Part shown: in pieces, positions 10,717 to 19,823 of the stretch
How positions within the stretch are numbered: the stretch's first letter is position 1
How the letters are laid out: each line of letters begins with the position of its first letter
Origin: Streptomyces djakartensis
GTDB taxonomy: Bacteria > Actinomycetota > Actinomycetes > Streptomycetales > Streptomycetaceae
Reading direction: 5' to 3'
DNA: 64,000 bases
Assembly (NCBI RefSeq): GCF_014651075.1
Contig: NZ_BMWE01000009.1
Location: forward strand, 62,001-126,000
The notes under the pieces: generated by a model
The model's database searches: none
Seen by the model: the letters and a program-made list of their open reading frames with translations, nothing else
What the model was told of the DNA's origin: nothing
Program-made: the position numbers and the translations under genes

Positions 10717-11394
10717 TTACTCCTCCAAGGCCGCTCGCAGGTAAGCGATCAGATCGCCGGCCGACACCTCGGCCCAGGAGGCCCCGGGCACCCCAGGGCG
10801 AATGACCTCGTAGCGCTCCTCGTCCGGCTCATGCACGAGGACCTGACGGCTCGTCCCGTCGAACAGATCCACGCGCAGCCGGACGGCACCGTGCGAGATC
10901 GTCGGGAACATGTTCCGCAGCACCTCATCCGCATGAAGGCGACGGAGAAGGTTCCGTTGCCTCCGATGGAAGTCGGACGACAGAAGGTCGGCCCACTGCG
11001 ACGAAGTGGGCTCTCCCCTCTCGATCGCCCTGGTGAATTCGTCGAGCTCCAGGAACGTGTATCTCGCCGCCATCTCGTCGAACGGCACACCTTCCCGCCA
11101 TGCGGCGACCACCTCGACGAGCGATCCGAGATCGTCCGTCGAGCCGACCTCCCAGGTGAACCCGGGAACGTCCCAGGTGAACCCCGGAACATGGACACGC
11201 ACCCGGAACAGACGCCTCTCGGCTGCGGGAACGACCGACACGAGACCCCTCGCCGTCTCGACGATGATGCCGTCGGTGGTCGAGGGTGCCGGCCAGATTT
11301 CGCCTTCGCCCGGTTTGACGGCCTCCTTCATCGCCGCCATGAGGCCGCCCGCAGCGGTCACGTCGGGGTACAGATCATTCCGATGGGTGCTCAA
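10717..11394 (-). CDS. Probable immunity protein for the adjacent polymorphic toxin
   Basis: A 225-residue soluble acidic protein with no family I recognise. It starts only 10 bp after the stop of the 1631-residue toxin gene and runs in the same direction, the standard position of a cognate immunity gene. The cell must neutralise the 139-residue toxin tip, so this is the best candidate. Near residues 70-85 it contains two tandem copies of a 7-residue unit (VPGFTWD, VPGFTWE). This reflects a 21-bp DNA duplication at 11150-11191 and suggests rapid change, common in immunity proteins. An unrelated role cannot be excluded. Confidence 0.6.
   Translation of the reverse strand: MSTHRNDLYPDVTAAGGLMAAMKEAVKPGEGEIWPAPSTTDGIIVETARGLVSVVPAAERRLFRVRVHVPGFTWDVPGFTWEVGSTDDLGSLVEVVAAWREGVPFDEMAARYTFLELDEFTRAIERGEPTSSQWADLLSSDFHRRQRNLLRRLHADEVLRNMFPTISHGAVRLRVDLFDGTSRQVLVHEPDEERYEVIRPGVPGASWAEVSAGDLIAYLRAALEE
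11150..11191. repeat. Tandem 21-bp duplication inside the immunity gene
   Basis: Two adjacent 21-bp units (11150-11170 and 11171-11191) differ at only 2 positions and add 7 residues in frame. It looks like a recent slippage event. Confidence 0.85.
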
Positions 11395-11404
11395 TTTCGA
11401 TTCC

Positions 11405-14400
11405 TCAGCAGTGGCAGTAACCGATGACCGAACCCTTCACCGGGGGAAGTTCTCCCAGCACCGACAGGTCCGGCATGCCGGTCGGGGAATCCAGGCGCAT
11501 GGCCCCGTCTGGCCCTGACGGGGAGTAGAACTTTATGGAATCCCACGAGCGCTGACCATTGGCGAGGGCCCTCGCGATCATGGACATCTCGTAGTCGGTG
11601 GCATGTCCGGCCTCGCCGGCCCTCAGGCCGCGCCGGGCGGCCGCCATGAAGCCTCCGAGTTCGTTCAGTCCCGTCATGTTCACGTGGAGCGTCACGTTCG
11701 GGTCGGCGATCGCCATTTCCGCGATGCGCGCGAAGTCCCTCGGGGACGCGTTGGAGAAGGTGGTGAGCTTGTTCTCCCCGGCCCACTTGTCGAGCTTGCC
11801 GTTGTTCTGCCACCCCAAAGCGACTTTGCAGTTGTGAACGAGTATCGGAGTGACGCCCGCCAGCACGAAGAACGTATGCAAGTCGTCGACCGTGAGGTCG
11901 TAGACCGTGCGCGGGGCCAAGCCCGAGCGGTCGTGGAGGCCGGTCACCGCACGGACAGACCCGTCCGGAGTGCGCAGGCGGTCGCCGGCACGCAGGTCGG
12001 ACACCAGCGTCCACCCATGATCCACCACGTAGAACTTGTGGCCGGCGGTGCTCTTCAGCCTCCCCCCACCGGCAACGGTGATGTCCACCAGCCGCTGGGT
12101 GTCGTGCTTGAAGGTGTCGGTGACCTTCCGGGCCCGCAACTGGCCGGTAGCCGGATCCGTGGCCTTGACGTGGTCCCCGACGCGCACCTGGCTGATGGGC
12201 CGGCGAGAGCCGTCCGCCATCAGCACCTCGGTAGTGCCAGGGAAGCTGTTCACCTTGCAGGCGGTGTACAGGTCCTCGTGGGCGTTGACGATGGCGTTGA
12301 GCTTGGCGAGGGTCCCTGGGTCCAGGTCGAGAGCCTTGAGGGCGTGGAACGCGTCACGTACCCCGGTGCCGGTCTTCATGGCGGCGTCCAGAGCCCGGAT
12401 TCCTTCGAAGACCTTGCCGAAAGCCTTGCCGGGGACGAAGTTGCTCAGCGCCCAGGCGCAGCCGCTGGCGCTGCCGTGCCAGCAGTCGACGAAGTCCTGG
12501 ACCAGGACCGCCTTGATGAGCTTGTAGGTGAGGGTCTGCTGGATGAGTTCCAGCTTGGAGAAGTACCGGGTGACGTCCTTCTTGAGGCCCGGGATGCGCT
12601 TGCTTTCGACGAGCAGCGTGTCCGCCCGCGGACAGCCGTCGGCGCTGGCCGTCGCGTCGGGGTTGGTGCAGAGGAAGAAGTCGACCACGGCGCTGAAGGT
12701 GACCGTGAACGTGGTGGTGCAGCCTTCGAAGCCGATGTCGATGACGCAGGGGTCGTGCTGTTTGGCGTCGGTGATCTCGATGCTGTCCTCGTCGACGACG
12801 TACCACGTACCGCCGACTCCGGTGCCCGCACCCGTCGAGACCTGCTTGTTCGAGGCCTTGCGTGCCGCTTCCTCGGCTGCCTTCTGTGCCTCCTTGGCAT
12901 ACTTCAGGGCGTCCTTGGCCGCTTGTTCGGCTTCGGTGGCGGCGGCATCGGCACGGCTGGCGGCGGCGCGGGCGTCCTTGGCGGCCTGTTCGGCCTGTGC
13001 GGCTGCGTCGCGTGCGGCCTGGGCGTCGAGGGCCGCCTGGTCGGCGGAGGCGCGGGCGTCCTTGGCGTGGGCTTCGGCGCGGCCGGCTGCCTTGTCGGCT
13101 GCGGCGGCGTCGGCGGTGGCCTGCCGGTTGTAGTCGATGGTGCGGGCCAGGGATGCCGATGCCTGTGAGGCGGCCTTGGCTGCCTCGGCGGCGTAGCCGA
13201 GTGCCTCCTTGGAGTAGGTGCGGGCGGTGGCCGCGTGGGCGGCGGCGTTGGCGGCGTGCTGGTAGGCGGCCTTGGCGTCGCCGGTCGCCTGTTCGGCGAG
13301 GTTCTTGGCCGCGGCCGCTTCGGCCTGCGCGTTCTTGGCGTGGGCGTCGGCGACGGCTTGCTGCTGTTCGGCGATCGATTTCGACGCCTGCCCGGTCAGT
13401 ACGACCAGGCCGGCGGCCGAGTCGGTGGTCACGTAGGGAGAGCCGAGCTCGATCGCGTCGTTGGCCGGCTTGGCGACCTGGACGGCGGCGTTGCCCGCGT
13501 CGGTGGCGGCCCGCGCGGTGACGTGGGCGAAGCCTGCGGCCTTCGCGGCGGCGGCCAGAGCCTTGGCGGCTTCCTTGTTCGCCTCGTCCGCCTGGGTCTT
13601 GGCGGTCTTGGCCTGCTTCTCCGCCTCGTTCGCCAGCTCGACGGCTGTCTTGGCTTCGGCGGAGGCGTGCTCGGAGGCCTCGATGGCGTCGGCCGCCGCG
13701 CTCGTCGCGGTCTTCATCGCGGCGTCGGCCTTCAGTTTGGCGGCGTGGGCGGCGTCCGCGTGGGAGCGGGCCCGCTTTGCTGCGGCTTCGGCGCGGGTGG
13801 CCGCGGCGTCGGCCTCGGCCGCCGCCTCGGTGGCCGCGTTCGCGGAGGCCCGGGCCCGGCCGGCGGCTGCCTCGGCGTCGTCCGCGTGCGCGGAAGCCGC
13901 GTTCGCCGCCGCTCGGGACTCCTGGGCGTTGCTGTCGGACTCGTGGGCCTGGGCGAACGCCTCCTTCGCGTCCGCCTTCGCACGGGCGGCGTCCGCCTTC
14001 TGCTCCGCGTCCCAGGCGTCGTCGCGCAGCTCGCGTGCCTTGTCGCGGGCCTTGACCGCGTCGTTCTTGCGCGCGACCGCGGTCGCCTCGGAGGCTTCGG
14101 CCTTGTCCCTGGCTTCCTTGGCGTTCTCCGCCTCGGCCTGGGCGTTCTGCTTGTGCCGAGCCGCTTCGGCCTGCTTGGCCTCGGCGGTTTCCTTCTCCGC
14201 CTTGGCCGTCTTCTCCTCGGCCTCGGCCGCGAGCCGCTTGGCGTGCGCGTCGGCGGCGGCCGCCTTGGCGGCACCTTCGGCCTTCAGTGCCTCGGCCAGC
14301 TTGGCCTGCGCGGTCTCCGCGTCCTTCTTGGCGTTGTCGCGGTGCACCTTCGCCGCGTCAGCCGCGGCCTTGGCCTGGGCCTCGGCCATCGCTGCGGCGG

Positions 14401-16300
14401 CCTTGCGGAACTCCGCCTTCGACTGCGCGGCCTGGGCCAGTGCGCGCTGGGCGATGGTCTGGCTGTCGCCCGCGGAAGCCCTGGTCGCGGCCTCGGCGGT
14501 CTCAGCGGCCTTCACCATCGCCGTCAGCGCCGCCACCGACCCGTTGGTGACCTGCGCTTTCTGCTGGCCGACCAGGAGCCCGCGGCCCCGTGGCGCACCA
14601 GCGGCGTCCGCGATGTCGTACGCCGCCTGCTCCGCCTTGTCGGAGGCGGTGGCCGCCTTCTTGGCGTTCTCCAGGTGGGTCTTGAGCGCGGCCAGGTGCT
14701 TCTTCGCCGCTGCCTGGGCGTCGGTGACGAGCTTCTTCGCCTTGGCGAACTCCGCCTTCTCCGGGTACAGCGGGCTGTCCGTGCCCTTGCGGCCGGACGG
14801 CTTGATCAGGAACTTCTGCGAGGCGGCGTTCTTGCAGTCCCACAGCCGCGCGTCCGTGCTCTTGGTGAACGCGCTCAGGTCCAGGCACTTGCCCGTGCTG
14901 ACGCTCTTCAGGGGCCCGGCGGCACGGACGTCGCCCTGCCACGACTGGCCCTTGGACTTGTAGCAGTCGTAGATCTGGATCTTCGTGCCGTTCGCCGAGT
15001 TGTTCCCGGCCACATCCAGACACTTGAAGGAGTTGACGTTGCGGAGGTGCAGGTCGTCCTCGTTACCCTCCAGAGTCCACTGCTGGGCCGCGCCGCCATT
15101 GCAGGTGTAGATCTGCACGGGCGTGCCGTTGGCTTCCTTGCCGCCCGCGACGTCCAGGCAGTTGCCCTTCGCGCCCGGCACCTCGATCGTGACGGGACTG
15201 TCGCCGATCCAGCCCAGTCCGCCGGCGGAGTAGTAGTCCTGCCAGCGCGCGGAATAGTCCGCGATCCACGACTGGCCGAGGATCTGCCCCAGGGTGAACG
15301 TGCCGTCCTGCAACGCCTTGGTGGCGGTGACGTTGGCGGCGAGAATCTGCTGGCGCTGCGTGGCCTGCGAGGCGATCTCCTGCTGCCACTCGGCGGACGC
15401 CTGCGCCACCTCCTTGCCCAGCACCCGGTTCGGGTCGATCGGGGCGTGCCAGGCACACGAGGCGAAGCGGGCCTTCAGATCCTCGACCGCGATGCGGTAC
15501 TCCGGAGTGTCCGGGACCGGGGCCGTGCGGGGGAAGCCGCCGGAGGCCAGGAAGATACGGGCGTCATCGGCGAACACCCTCGGCACGAACAGCTCGTTGG
15601 GCTCGATCTTCCCCGAGTTCTTCTTCCACAGCTTCCACGCCTGCTGCTCCTGCGGCGTCCCCCCGGAGGTGTACAGCGGGTCACCGATCGCGAGGGCGGC
15701 GGCCTTCGTCTTGTCATCAGCGGTGGGCGACGGATCGTAGAACGGGGAGAACAGGTCGACCGACTTGAAGTACGACTGGTACAGCCACGGAACCAGGCCG
15801 GTCTGGTCGTAGATCTTGTCCTCTCCCTGCGGCTCGCCGGGGTAGGACGTCAAACCGCTGACCGAATCGGACCAGGCCCGCTCCTGGTCATTCGCCTTCT
15901 TGAGCCACTGATCGCTGCTGGCGCTGTCCGCGTAGGCGGCCTGATGCAGAGGGGAGTTGTTGTCGGAGAGGTCCCGCTTGAGCTTCTGGTGGAGCTGATC
16001 GGGCGATAGCCCGATGGCGCCCTGCGCCAGAGCGAACAAGCTGGGCCCGCCCTTGCGCAGGGCGTCGACGGCCACGCACTGGTCCTCGCGCAGCTGCTCA
16101 GCCGCCTTGGTGTCGAAGCCGTCGTACGAGTCGCCCGCCGCGGCGACAGGGACGGTGCGCTGTTCGGCGCCCCGGCCGAGCTGGCCAGGCTGGACGACCA
16201 GGCCACCGAGCACGGCCAGTGCGGCCACCGACGTGACAGCCGAAGTGACCATCGCGGACATGGGTGATCTGGGGTTCAACGACCCCGGTCTGAATCGCAA
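11405..16300 (-). CDS. Polymorphic toxin: secreted, ricin lectin, Ala-rich stalk, HINT, C-terminal toxin
   Basis: This 1631-residue protein begins with a hydrophobic export segment (residues about 14-45). A ricin-type beta-trefoil at about 365-500 carries repeated CLDVAGG / CLDLS and QQW / QSW motifs, suggesting carbohydrate binding. Residues about 515-1150 form a very Ala/Lys/Glu-rich coiled stalk. At about 1350-1490 comes a pretoxin HINT domain, with TEVLMADGSRRPI, AGHKFYVVD and the terminal VHNC that marks autocleavage. The last 139 residues (from KVALGWQNNGKLDKW to GYCHC) form a toxin tip I cannot assign with confidence. The start is a TTG at 16300 preceded by GAAGGA at 16310-16315; the ATG at 16261 has no ribosome site. 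The immunity candidate follows after 10 bp. Confidence 0.88.
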   Translation of the reverse strand: MRFRPGSLNPRSPMSAMVTSAVTSVAALAVLGGLVVQPGQLGRGAEQRTVPVAAAGDSYDGFDTKAAEQLREDQCVAVDALRKGGPSLFALAQGAIGLSPDQLHQKLKRDLSDNNSPLHQAAYADSASSDQWLKKANDQERAWSDSVSGLTSYPGEPQGEDKIYDQTGLVPWLYQSYFKSVDLFSPFYDPSPTADDKTKAAALAIGDPLYTSGGTPQEQQAWKLWKKNSGKIEPNELFVPRVFADDARIFLASGGFPRTAPVPDTPEYRIAVEDLKARFASCAWHAPIDPNRVLGKEVAQASAEWQQEIASQATQRQQILAANVTATKALQDGTFTLGQILGQSWIADYSARWQDYYSAGGLGWIGDSPVTIEVPGAKGNCLDVAGGKEANGTPVQIYTCNGGAAQQWTLEGNEDDLHLRNVNSFKCLDVAGNNSANGTKIQIYDCYKSKGQSWQGDVRAAGPLKSVSTGKCLDLSAFTKSTDARLWDCKNAASQKFLIKPSGRKGTDSPLYPEKAEFAKAKKLVTDAQAAAKKHLAALKTHLENAKKAATASDKAEQAAYDIADAAGAPRGRGLLVGQQKAQVTNGSVAALTAMVKAAETAEAATRASAGDSQTIAQRALAQAAQSKAEFRKAAAAMAEAQAKAAADAAKVHRDNAKKDAETAQAKLAEALKAEGAAKAAAADAHAKRLAAEAEEKTAKAEKETAEAKQAEAARHKQNAQAEAENAKEARDKAEASEATAVARKNDAVKARDKARELRDDAWDAEQKADAARAKADAKEAFAQAHESDSNAQESRAAANAASAHADDAEAAAGRARASANAATEAAAEADAAATRAEAAAKRARSHADAAHAAKLKADAAMKTATSAAADAIEASEHASAEAKTAVELANEAEKQAKTAKTQADEANKEAAKALAAAAKAAGFAHVTARAATDAGNAAVQVAKPANDAIELGSPYVTTDSAAGLVVLTGQASKSIAEQQQAVADAHAKNAQAEAAAAKNLAEQATGDAKAAYQHAANAAAHAATARTYSKEALGYAAEAAKAASQASASLARTIDYNRQATADAAAADKAAGRAEAHAKDARASADQAALDAQAARDAAAQAEQAAKDARAAASRADAAATEAEQAAKDALKYAKEAQKAAEEAARKASNKQVSTGAGTGVGGTWYVVDEDSIEITDAKQHDPCVIDIGFEGCTTTFTVTFSAVVDFFLCTNPDATASADGCPRADTLLVESKRIPGLKKDVTRYFSKLELIQQTLTYKLIKAVLVQDFVDCWHGSASGCAWALSNFVPGKAFGKVFEGIRALDAAMKTGTGVRDAFHALKALDLDPGTLAKLNAIVNAHEDLYTACKVNSFPGTTEVLMADGSRRPISQVRVGDHVKATDPATGQLRARKVTDTFKHDTQRLVDITVAGGGRLKSTAGHKFYVVDHGWTLVSDLRAGDRLRTPDGSVRAVTGLHDRSGLAPRTVYDLTVDDLHTFFVLAGVTPILVHNCKVALGWQNNGKLDKWAGENKLTTFSNASPRDFARIAEMAIADPNVTLHVNMTGLNELGGFMAAARRGLRAGEAGHATDYEMSMIARALANGQRSWDSIKFYSPSGPDGAMRLDSPTGMPDLSVLGELPPVKGSVIGYCHC

Positions 16301-16715
16301 AGGGGGGCATCCTTCGTAGCGAGCGAACGAGAGCAGGCGGGGGCGACCGCCCGAACAGGCGGTGGCGAAACGCGCGGGTCGGTCAGCCCAGGGAGCAGGG
16401 GCAGCAGGCAGCAGCGGCCAGGCGGGCGTTCACGACGAGCCGGTATCGCGGCATGACGAAGCATTCCTCCCCGTAGCGGCACAGTCCCCGCCGCCGAATG
16501 ACGAGCACACGTCACGACAGGGGATGGTCAAGGCCCCTGACGCGTTGCGCGGCGATCAACTAAGCCACAGGCCAACCAGGCAGGGCAAGCACTTCTCCAG
16601 GCGCCCGGACCACTCCACGGAAGCAGTGGGGCGCGGCCCCTCACGGCGCGGCATCTGCAAATGCCGAGCTCACAGCAGGAGTCACATGTGTGAAAGATGT
16701 AAGGAAGTAGGGCGC
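16301..16715. other. Intergenic region upstream of the toxin gene
   Basis: 415 bp between the divergent toxin gene and the 16716 reading frame. It should hold both promoters, but I see no clear -35/-10 pair. The only coding hint is a 23-codon minus-strand frame (16383-16454) with GGAGG about 10 nt before its ATG and a CCPC-containing end; this is too weak to call. Confidence 0.4.
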
Positions 16716-17462
16716 ATGTCGAAGATTCCCCGCCAAAGGTTGACCGAAAGTCACCTACTCGCGGGTAATCCGTTGGTGCCGCACGCTGCGCGCAACCCAT
16801 CGGCCGCGATACGGGGCAAGAAGCCGAAACCCACACCAGCCGCCCAGTCAGGCGGTAAGAATTCTGTCGCGAAGAAGTCGACGGCGAGCGCCACGGCGCG
16901 GAAGCCGAAGCTCACGCCTGCTCGCGACCTCGGCGACCGCTTCATCAACCGTGCGGCCCTCGGCCACGAGACGACCGACAAGGTCTGGGGCAGCGGCAAG
17001 GCCGACTGTCCCGAACCGAGAACAGCCCCGCACCACTCCGCAGCGAGGAGCGCCCATGGAACCACGCGGCTACCGCATGGTGGTTTCGACCGAACTCAAC
17101 TACGTCAAGGCCTGCGGCATCGCGGAGCGGCAGCTGATCGAATGGATACGCGGCAAGGGGTACGACCCGTCAGGGCTCGACGAGGGGCGGACCGAGATCG
17201 CCCCGCACGCCACCCTCGACCGCGACTCGGAAGGCGGCCGCAAGGGCGCGTACAGCCGGTGGCGCATGCGGGAGACGCCCTCCTCGACCTCCGGCACCTG
17301 GCAGTCCACGCTCGTCGTGCGCTCCGGCCTGGAGGAGGACGGAGGCCGTACGTGGGTGCAGATCGACATCGAGCACCAGCCGGCCCGCGAAGGCGACGTG
17401 CCCAAACGCGCCAAGACGCCGAACATCGTCCGTTCCGTCCTGGACGCACTGGAGGCACGTGA
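16716..17462 (+). CDS. Uncertain basic protein gene, probably frameshifted or truncated
   Basis: The ATG at 16716 has AAGGAAG at 16701-16707, an 8-nt spacing. The first 100 or so codons encode a Lys-rich, low-complexity protein (GKKPKPTPAAQ, then AKKSTASATARKPKLTP) followed by RDLGDRFINRAALGHE. Third-position G/C is high from about 16870 to 17040, which supports translation. After 17040 the frame runs antiphase through the next gene to 17462 and looks non-coding. So the true product is probably about 105-110 residues and has lost its stop through a small indel, or the frame is a remnant. No family recognised. Confidence 0.3.
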   Translation: MSKIPRQRLTESHLLAGNPLVPHAARNPSAAIRGKKPKPTPAAQSGGKNSVAKKSTASATARKPKLTPARDLGDRFINRAALGHETTDKVWGSGKADCPEPRTAPHHSAARSAHGTTRLPHGGFDRTQLRQGLRHRGAAADRMDTRQGVRPVRARRGADRDRPARHPRPRLGRRPQGRVQPVAHAGDALLDLRHLAVHARRALRPGGGRRPYVGADRHRAPAGPRRRRAQTRQDAEHRPFRPGRTGGT

Positions 17463-18702
17463 CGCTCTCGCCGATGTCGCCTCCGCGCCCGTCTTCATCG
17501 AGGCCGAGGACGTCGACGACGCCATCGAGGAACTCTGCGACACCAACCGCCGCCTGCCCGTCGTCATCGCCACGGTGCCGTACGGCAAGGATCCCGACGG
17601 CTGGTCCCGGTCGGTCGTCGAACCACTCTTCCACTGTCTGCACGGGCTGGCCGTGCTCTACGTCCTCACGCCGGAAGCGCAGGCCAAGTTCAACGCCGCA
17701 CTGGAGTACCACCCCGTGTTCGGAGGTGGCGTCCGCACCTACCTGCCGGGGCTGGACCCGGCGTGGAAACCCGACGCGCAACGTCACCCCGTGATGTCGC
17801 GCCGCACCATCGAGGCCGATCCCCGCCGCGCCGCCTCCACCCTCGCGGCCCTCCCCCAGCGACTGTCCTCCCGGCAGCCGCTGCCCGCCGCTCTGCTCGG
17901 CATTCCGCGCCAGCGCACTCGTCCCCGCTCCGCCCCGGACGGCACGGACGTCGCCAGGCTCCGCTCCGACAGGGCCGCCCTGACCGCTCTGTTGGACGAG
18001 GCGGAGCGCGCCGAGCTCAGCCGGGTCAACGAGATCAACGACCTGTACGCGGAGCTCGCGAAGGCCGAACAAGCCAGCAACGAGCTGCGAGGCGAGAACG
18101 AGGAACTGTACGACAAGGCCCAGGAGTCCAAGCGGGTCATTCGGTTCCTGCGTGAACAACTGCAGGAAGCAGGGAAGTTCGCCGTCGCGCACATGGCAGC
18201 CGTCGCTGCCGACATCACCTACCCGACGACCTTCTCCGAACTGCTGGACCGCCTGGACGAGCTGCCCGGCGTCTCGTTCACGGGGAACCCCAAGACCACC
18301 CGGTCCCTCGACAGTCAGTCGGTGGACAACTGGCTGTACGTCGCCTGGGACGGTCTACTGGCCTTGGACCACTTCGCCCGGTCATCCGCCGACGGCGCGA
18401 CCTCCGGCGATTTCCTCAGCTGGTGCAAGTCCGACGCCTCCAGCGCCTTTCCCTTCCCGGCGGCCAAGGTGGCCATGCGCGAGTCGGACACCGTCGCCCG
18501 CAGACCGAAACTACGCGTCGAGCGCATGCTCCCGGTTCCGAAGGCGGTGGACCCCGACGGCCGGGTCTTCATGCAGGCACATCTGAAGATCGGCGGGGGC
18601 AACACCATCGCCCCACGCCTGCACTTCTACGACGACTGTCCCCGCTCGGGGAAGGTGTACGTCGGTCACCTGGGCCCGCACCTGCGCAACACCCTCACCT
18701 GA
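17056..18702 (+). CDS. Unknown coiled-coil protein beside the toxin locus
   Basis: This 548-residue protein has GAGGAG at 17045-17050 before the ATG. Three parts are visible. The N-terminal alpha/beta part (residues 1-250) begins YRMVVSTELNYVKACGIAE and contains segments such as LPVVIATVPYGKD. A coiled coil at about 295-375 includes AELAKAEQASNELRGENEEL. The C-terminal half ends in a compact beta-rich segment (RVFMQAHLKIGGGN, RLHFYDDC, KVYVGHLGPHLRNT). I do not recognise the family. The C-terminal pattern recalls small barrel domains at the ends of conflict or mobile-element proteins, but that is impression only. It lies next to a polymorphic toxin island, so a defence or island-maintenance role is possible. 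Confidence 0.75.
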   Translation: MEPRGYRMVVSTELNYVKACGIAERQLIEWIRGKGYDPSGLDEGRTEIAPHATLDRDSEGGRKGAYSRWRMRETPSSTSGTWQSTLVVRSGLEEDGGRTWVQIDIEHQPAREGDVPKRAKTPNIVRSVLDALEARDALADVASAPVFIEAEDVDDAIEELCDTNRRLPVVIATVPYGKDPDGWSRSVVEPLFHCLHGLAVLYVLTPEAQAKFNAALEYHPVFGGGVRTYLPGLDPAWKPDAQRHPVMSRRTIEADPRRAASTLAALPQRLSSRQPLPAALLGIPRQRTRPRSAPDGTDVARLRSDRAALTALLDEAERAELSRVNEINDLYAELAKAEQASNELRGENEELYDKAQESKRVIRFLREQLQEAGKFAVAHMAAVAADITYPTTFSELLDRLDELPGVSFTGNPKTTRSLDSQSVDNWLYVAWDGLLALDHFARSSADGATSGDFLSWCKSDASSAFPFPAAKVAMRESDTVARRPKLRVERMLPVPKAVDPDGRVFMQAHLKIGGGNTIAPRLHFYDDCPRSGKVYVGHLGPHLRNTLT

Positions 18703-18772
18703 CGCCTCCCGCACACGAAGATGTGCTGTCCGCCGCCCCATCCTCAGACGCGGCGGCCAGCACACCTCAGGC

Positions 18773-18964
18773 TCAGCACTCCGACGCGAACCGCACGAAC
18801 CGCCCCCAGCCGTCACGGCTCACCGCGAAGTCCGGCCGGCTCACGTCCTTGGAGTCCCTTACGCGGACGGTCTGTTCGGCGACCGCTACCTCCACGCAGT
18901 CGTCGCCCTGGCTACCGCTGTAGCTCGACTTGAACCAGGCGAGATACGACGGGGACTTCGACAT
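18773..18964 (-). CDS. DUF397 domain protein
   Basis: A 63-residue protein with the typical DUF397 pattern: WFKSSYSGSQGDDCVEVA near the start and VRVRDSKD, then FAVSRDGWGRFV. DUF397 proteins in Streptomyces are usually encoded beside an XRE regulator (DUF5753 type) and act as its partner, some in development or toxin-antitoxin-like pairs. Here no XRE gene is adjacent, so it is an orphan copy. AAGGAGG about 6 nt before ATG 18964 fixes the start. Confidence 0.9.
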   Translation of the reverse strand: MSKSPSYLAWFKSSYSGSQGDDCVEVAVAEQTVRVRDSKDVSRPDFAVSRDGWGRFVRFASEC

Positions 18965-19106
18965 GATCGCCTCCTTCACCGGCCAACCCACCGAATGGGT
19001 CGTCCCACCCGGCAGCGCCGACCGGTGAGCGCGTGGTTCAGGTCGCCCTGGGCCACGCGCTCTTCTCGTGGTCATCCCCGCCACCCCTCCTGACCTCAGG
19101 CAGCGC

Positions 19107-19823
19107 TCAGTCGAGCGGCAGCGCGTCCATGTAGCTGTTCGAGGGGCGCTGCACCTTCTTCACCTCGCGGGCGTCGAGGGCGACCTCGGCGGAGTCCGTG
19201 CCCAGGGTGCCGCCGGGGTGCCAGCTGCCCGTCACCGTCACCCAGGTGTCCGCCTTCGGCGTCGCGACGCCGTGCACCCGCACCTTCAGCGACTGGGCGT
19301 CAGCGGCGCAGCAGTTGAGCAGCAGGCGGGTCAGGTACCAGCCGTCGCCGTCGTCGGCGGGCGTCACGAAGCCCGTCATCCGCACGGTCCGCTCCTCGAT
19401 CGCCCGGGTGCGGTCCTGCCGCACGCGCCGGGTGAAGTCGCCCAGGGTGATCGGGACGGGCGAGGTCGCGGGCAGTGGCTCGAAGTCGTCGTCCCCCGCG
19501 TCCCGCGTCTGGGTCGCCCGAGGCGCCTCGCGGGCCGCGGTGTAGGAGCCGAGAGCGGGTGGGGCGTAGAACAGGAGGCTCAGGGCGGGGAGGAAGAGCA
19601 GCCACGCGACGTGGGGAGGCGGGTGCCCCTCGTCGCGGCGCGCCGTGCGGTACGCGCTCCACGCCTCCGCCAGCCCCAGTGTCAGCAGCACGAGCCCGGA
19701 GACGATCAGCAGCGGGCGCATGCCCGGCTTCACGTACCGCAGGAACATGTCGGTGAAGAGCGACGCCTGCAGCAGGCCGAGACCGCTGAGGACGAGCAGG
19801 AGCGCCTGTACGGGCCGCTTCAC
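19107..19823 (-). CDS. TIGR03943-type membrane protein (YcgQ/DUF1980 family)
   Basis: This 238-residue protein has hydrophobic helices in its first 110 residues (ALLLVLSGLGLLQASLF; LLIVSGLVLLTLGLA; LLFLPALSLLFYAPP). A soluble C-terminal domain follows, with MTGFVTP and a NCCAADAQSLKVRV motif. That Cys-Cys-Ala motif is typical of the family, which always accompanies a DUF318-type permease. The GTG at 19823 overlaps the permease stop by 4 bp, so the two are coupled. The pair is thought to move or handle a metal or small solute, but the substrate is not known. No Zur-like palindrome was found in front of the operon. Confidence 0.85.
   Translation of the reverse strand: MKRPVQALLLVLSGLGLLQASLFTDMFLRYVKPGMRPLLIVSGLVLLTLGLAEAWSAYRTARRDEGHPPPHVAWLLFLPALSLLFYAPPALGSYTAAREAPRATQTRDAGDDDFEPLPATSPVPITLGDFTRRVRQDRTRAIEERTVRMTGFVTPADDGDGWYLTRLLLNCCAADAQSLKVRVHGVATPKADTWVTVTGSWHPGGTLGTDSAEVALDAREVKKVQRPSNSYMDALPLD

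Noticed and set aside
12240..12290. Abnormal HINT start (ACKVNSF rather than CNSF)
   Set aside because: Several pretoxin HINT domains have two residues between the Cys and NSF, as I recall, so this is not clear evidence of inactivation.
13235..16009. 924-codon plus-strand frame opposite the toxin
   Set aside because: Arg/Gly/Leu-rich shadow of the Ala-rich stalk; no start signal or motif.
16383..16454. 23-codon minus-strand frame with CCPC end upstream of the toxin
   Set aside because: Has GGAGG about 10 nt before its ATG, but the composition is weak and no known leader-peptide pattern fits.
16848..17057. Minus-strand frame with VAEGRTVDEAVAEV
   Set aside because: Third-position G/C is much lower than for the plus-strand frame in the same place.
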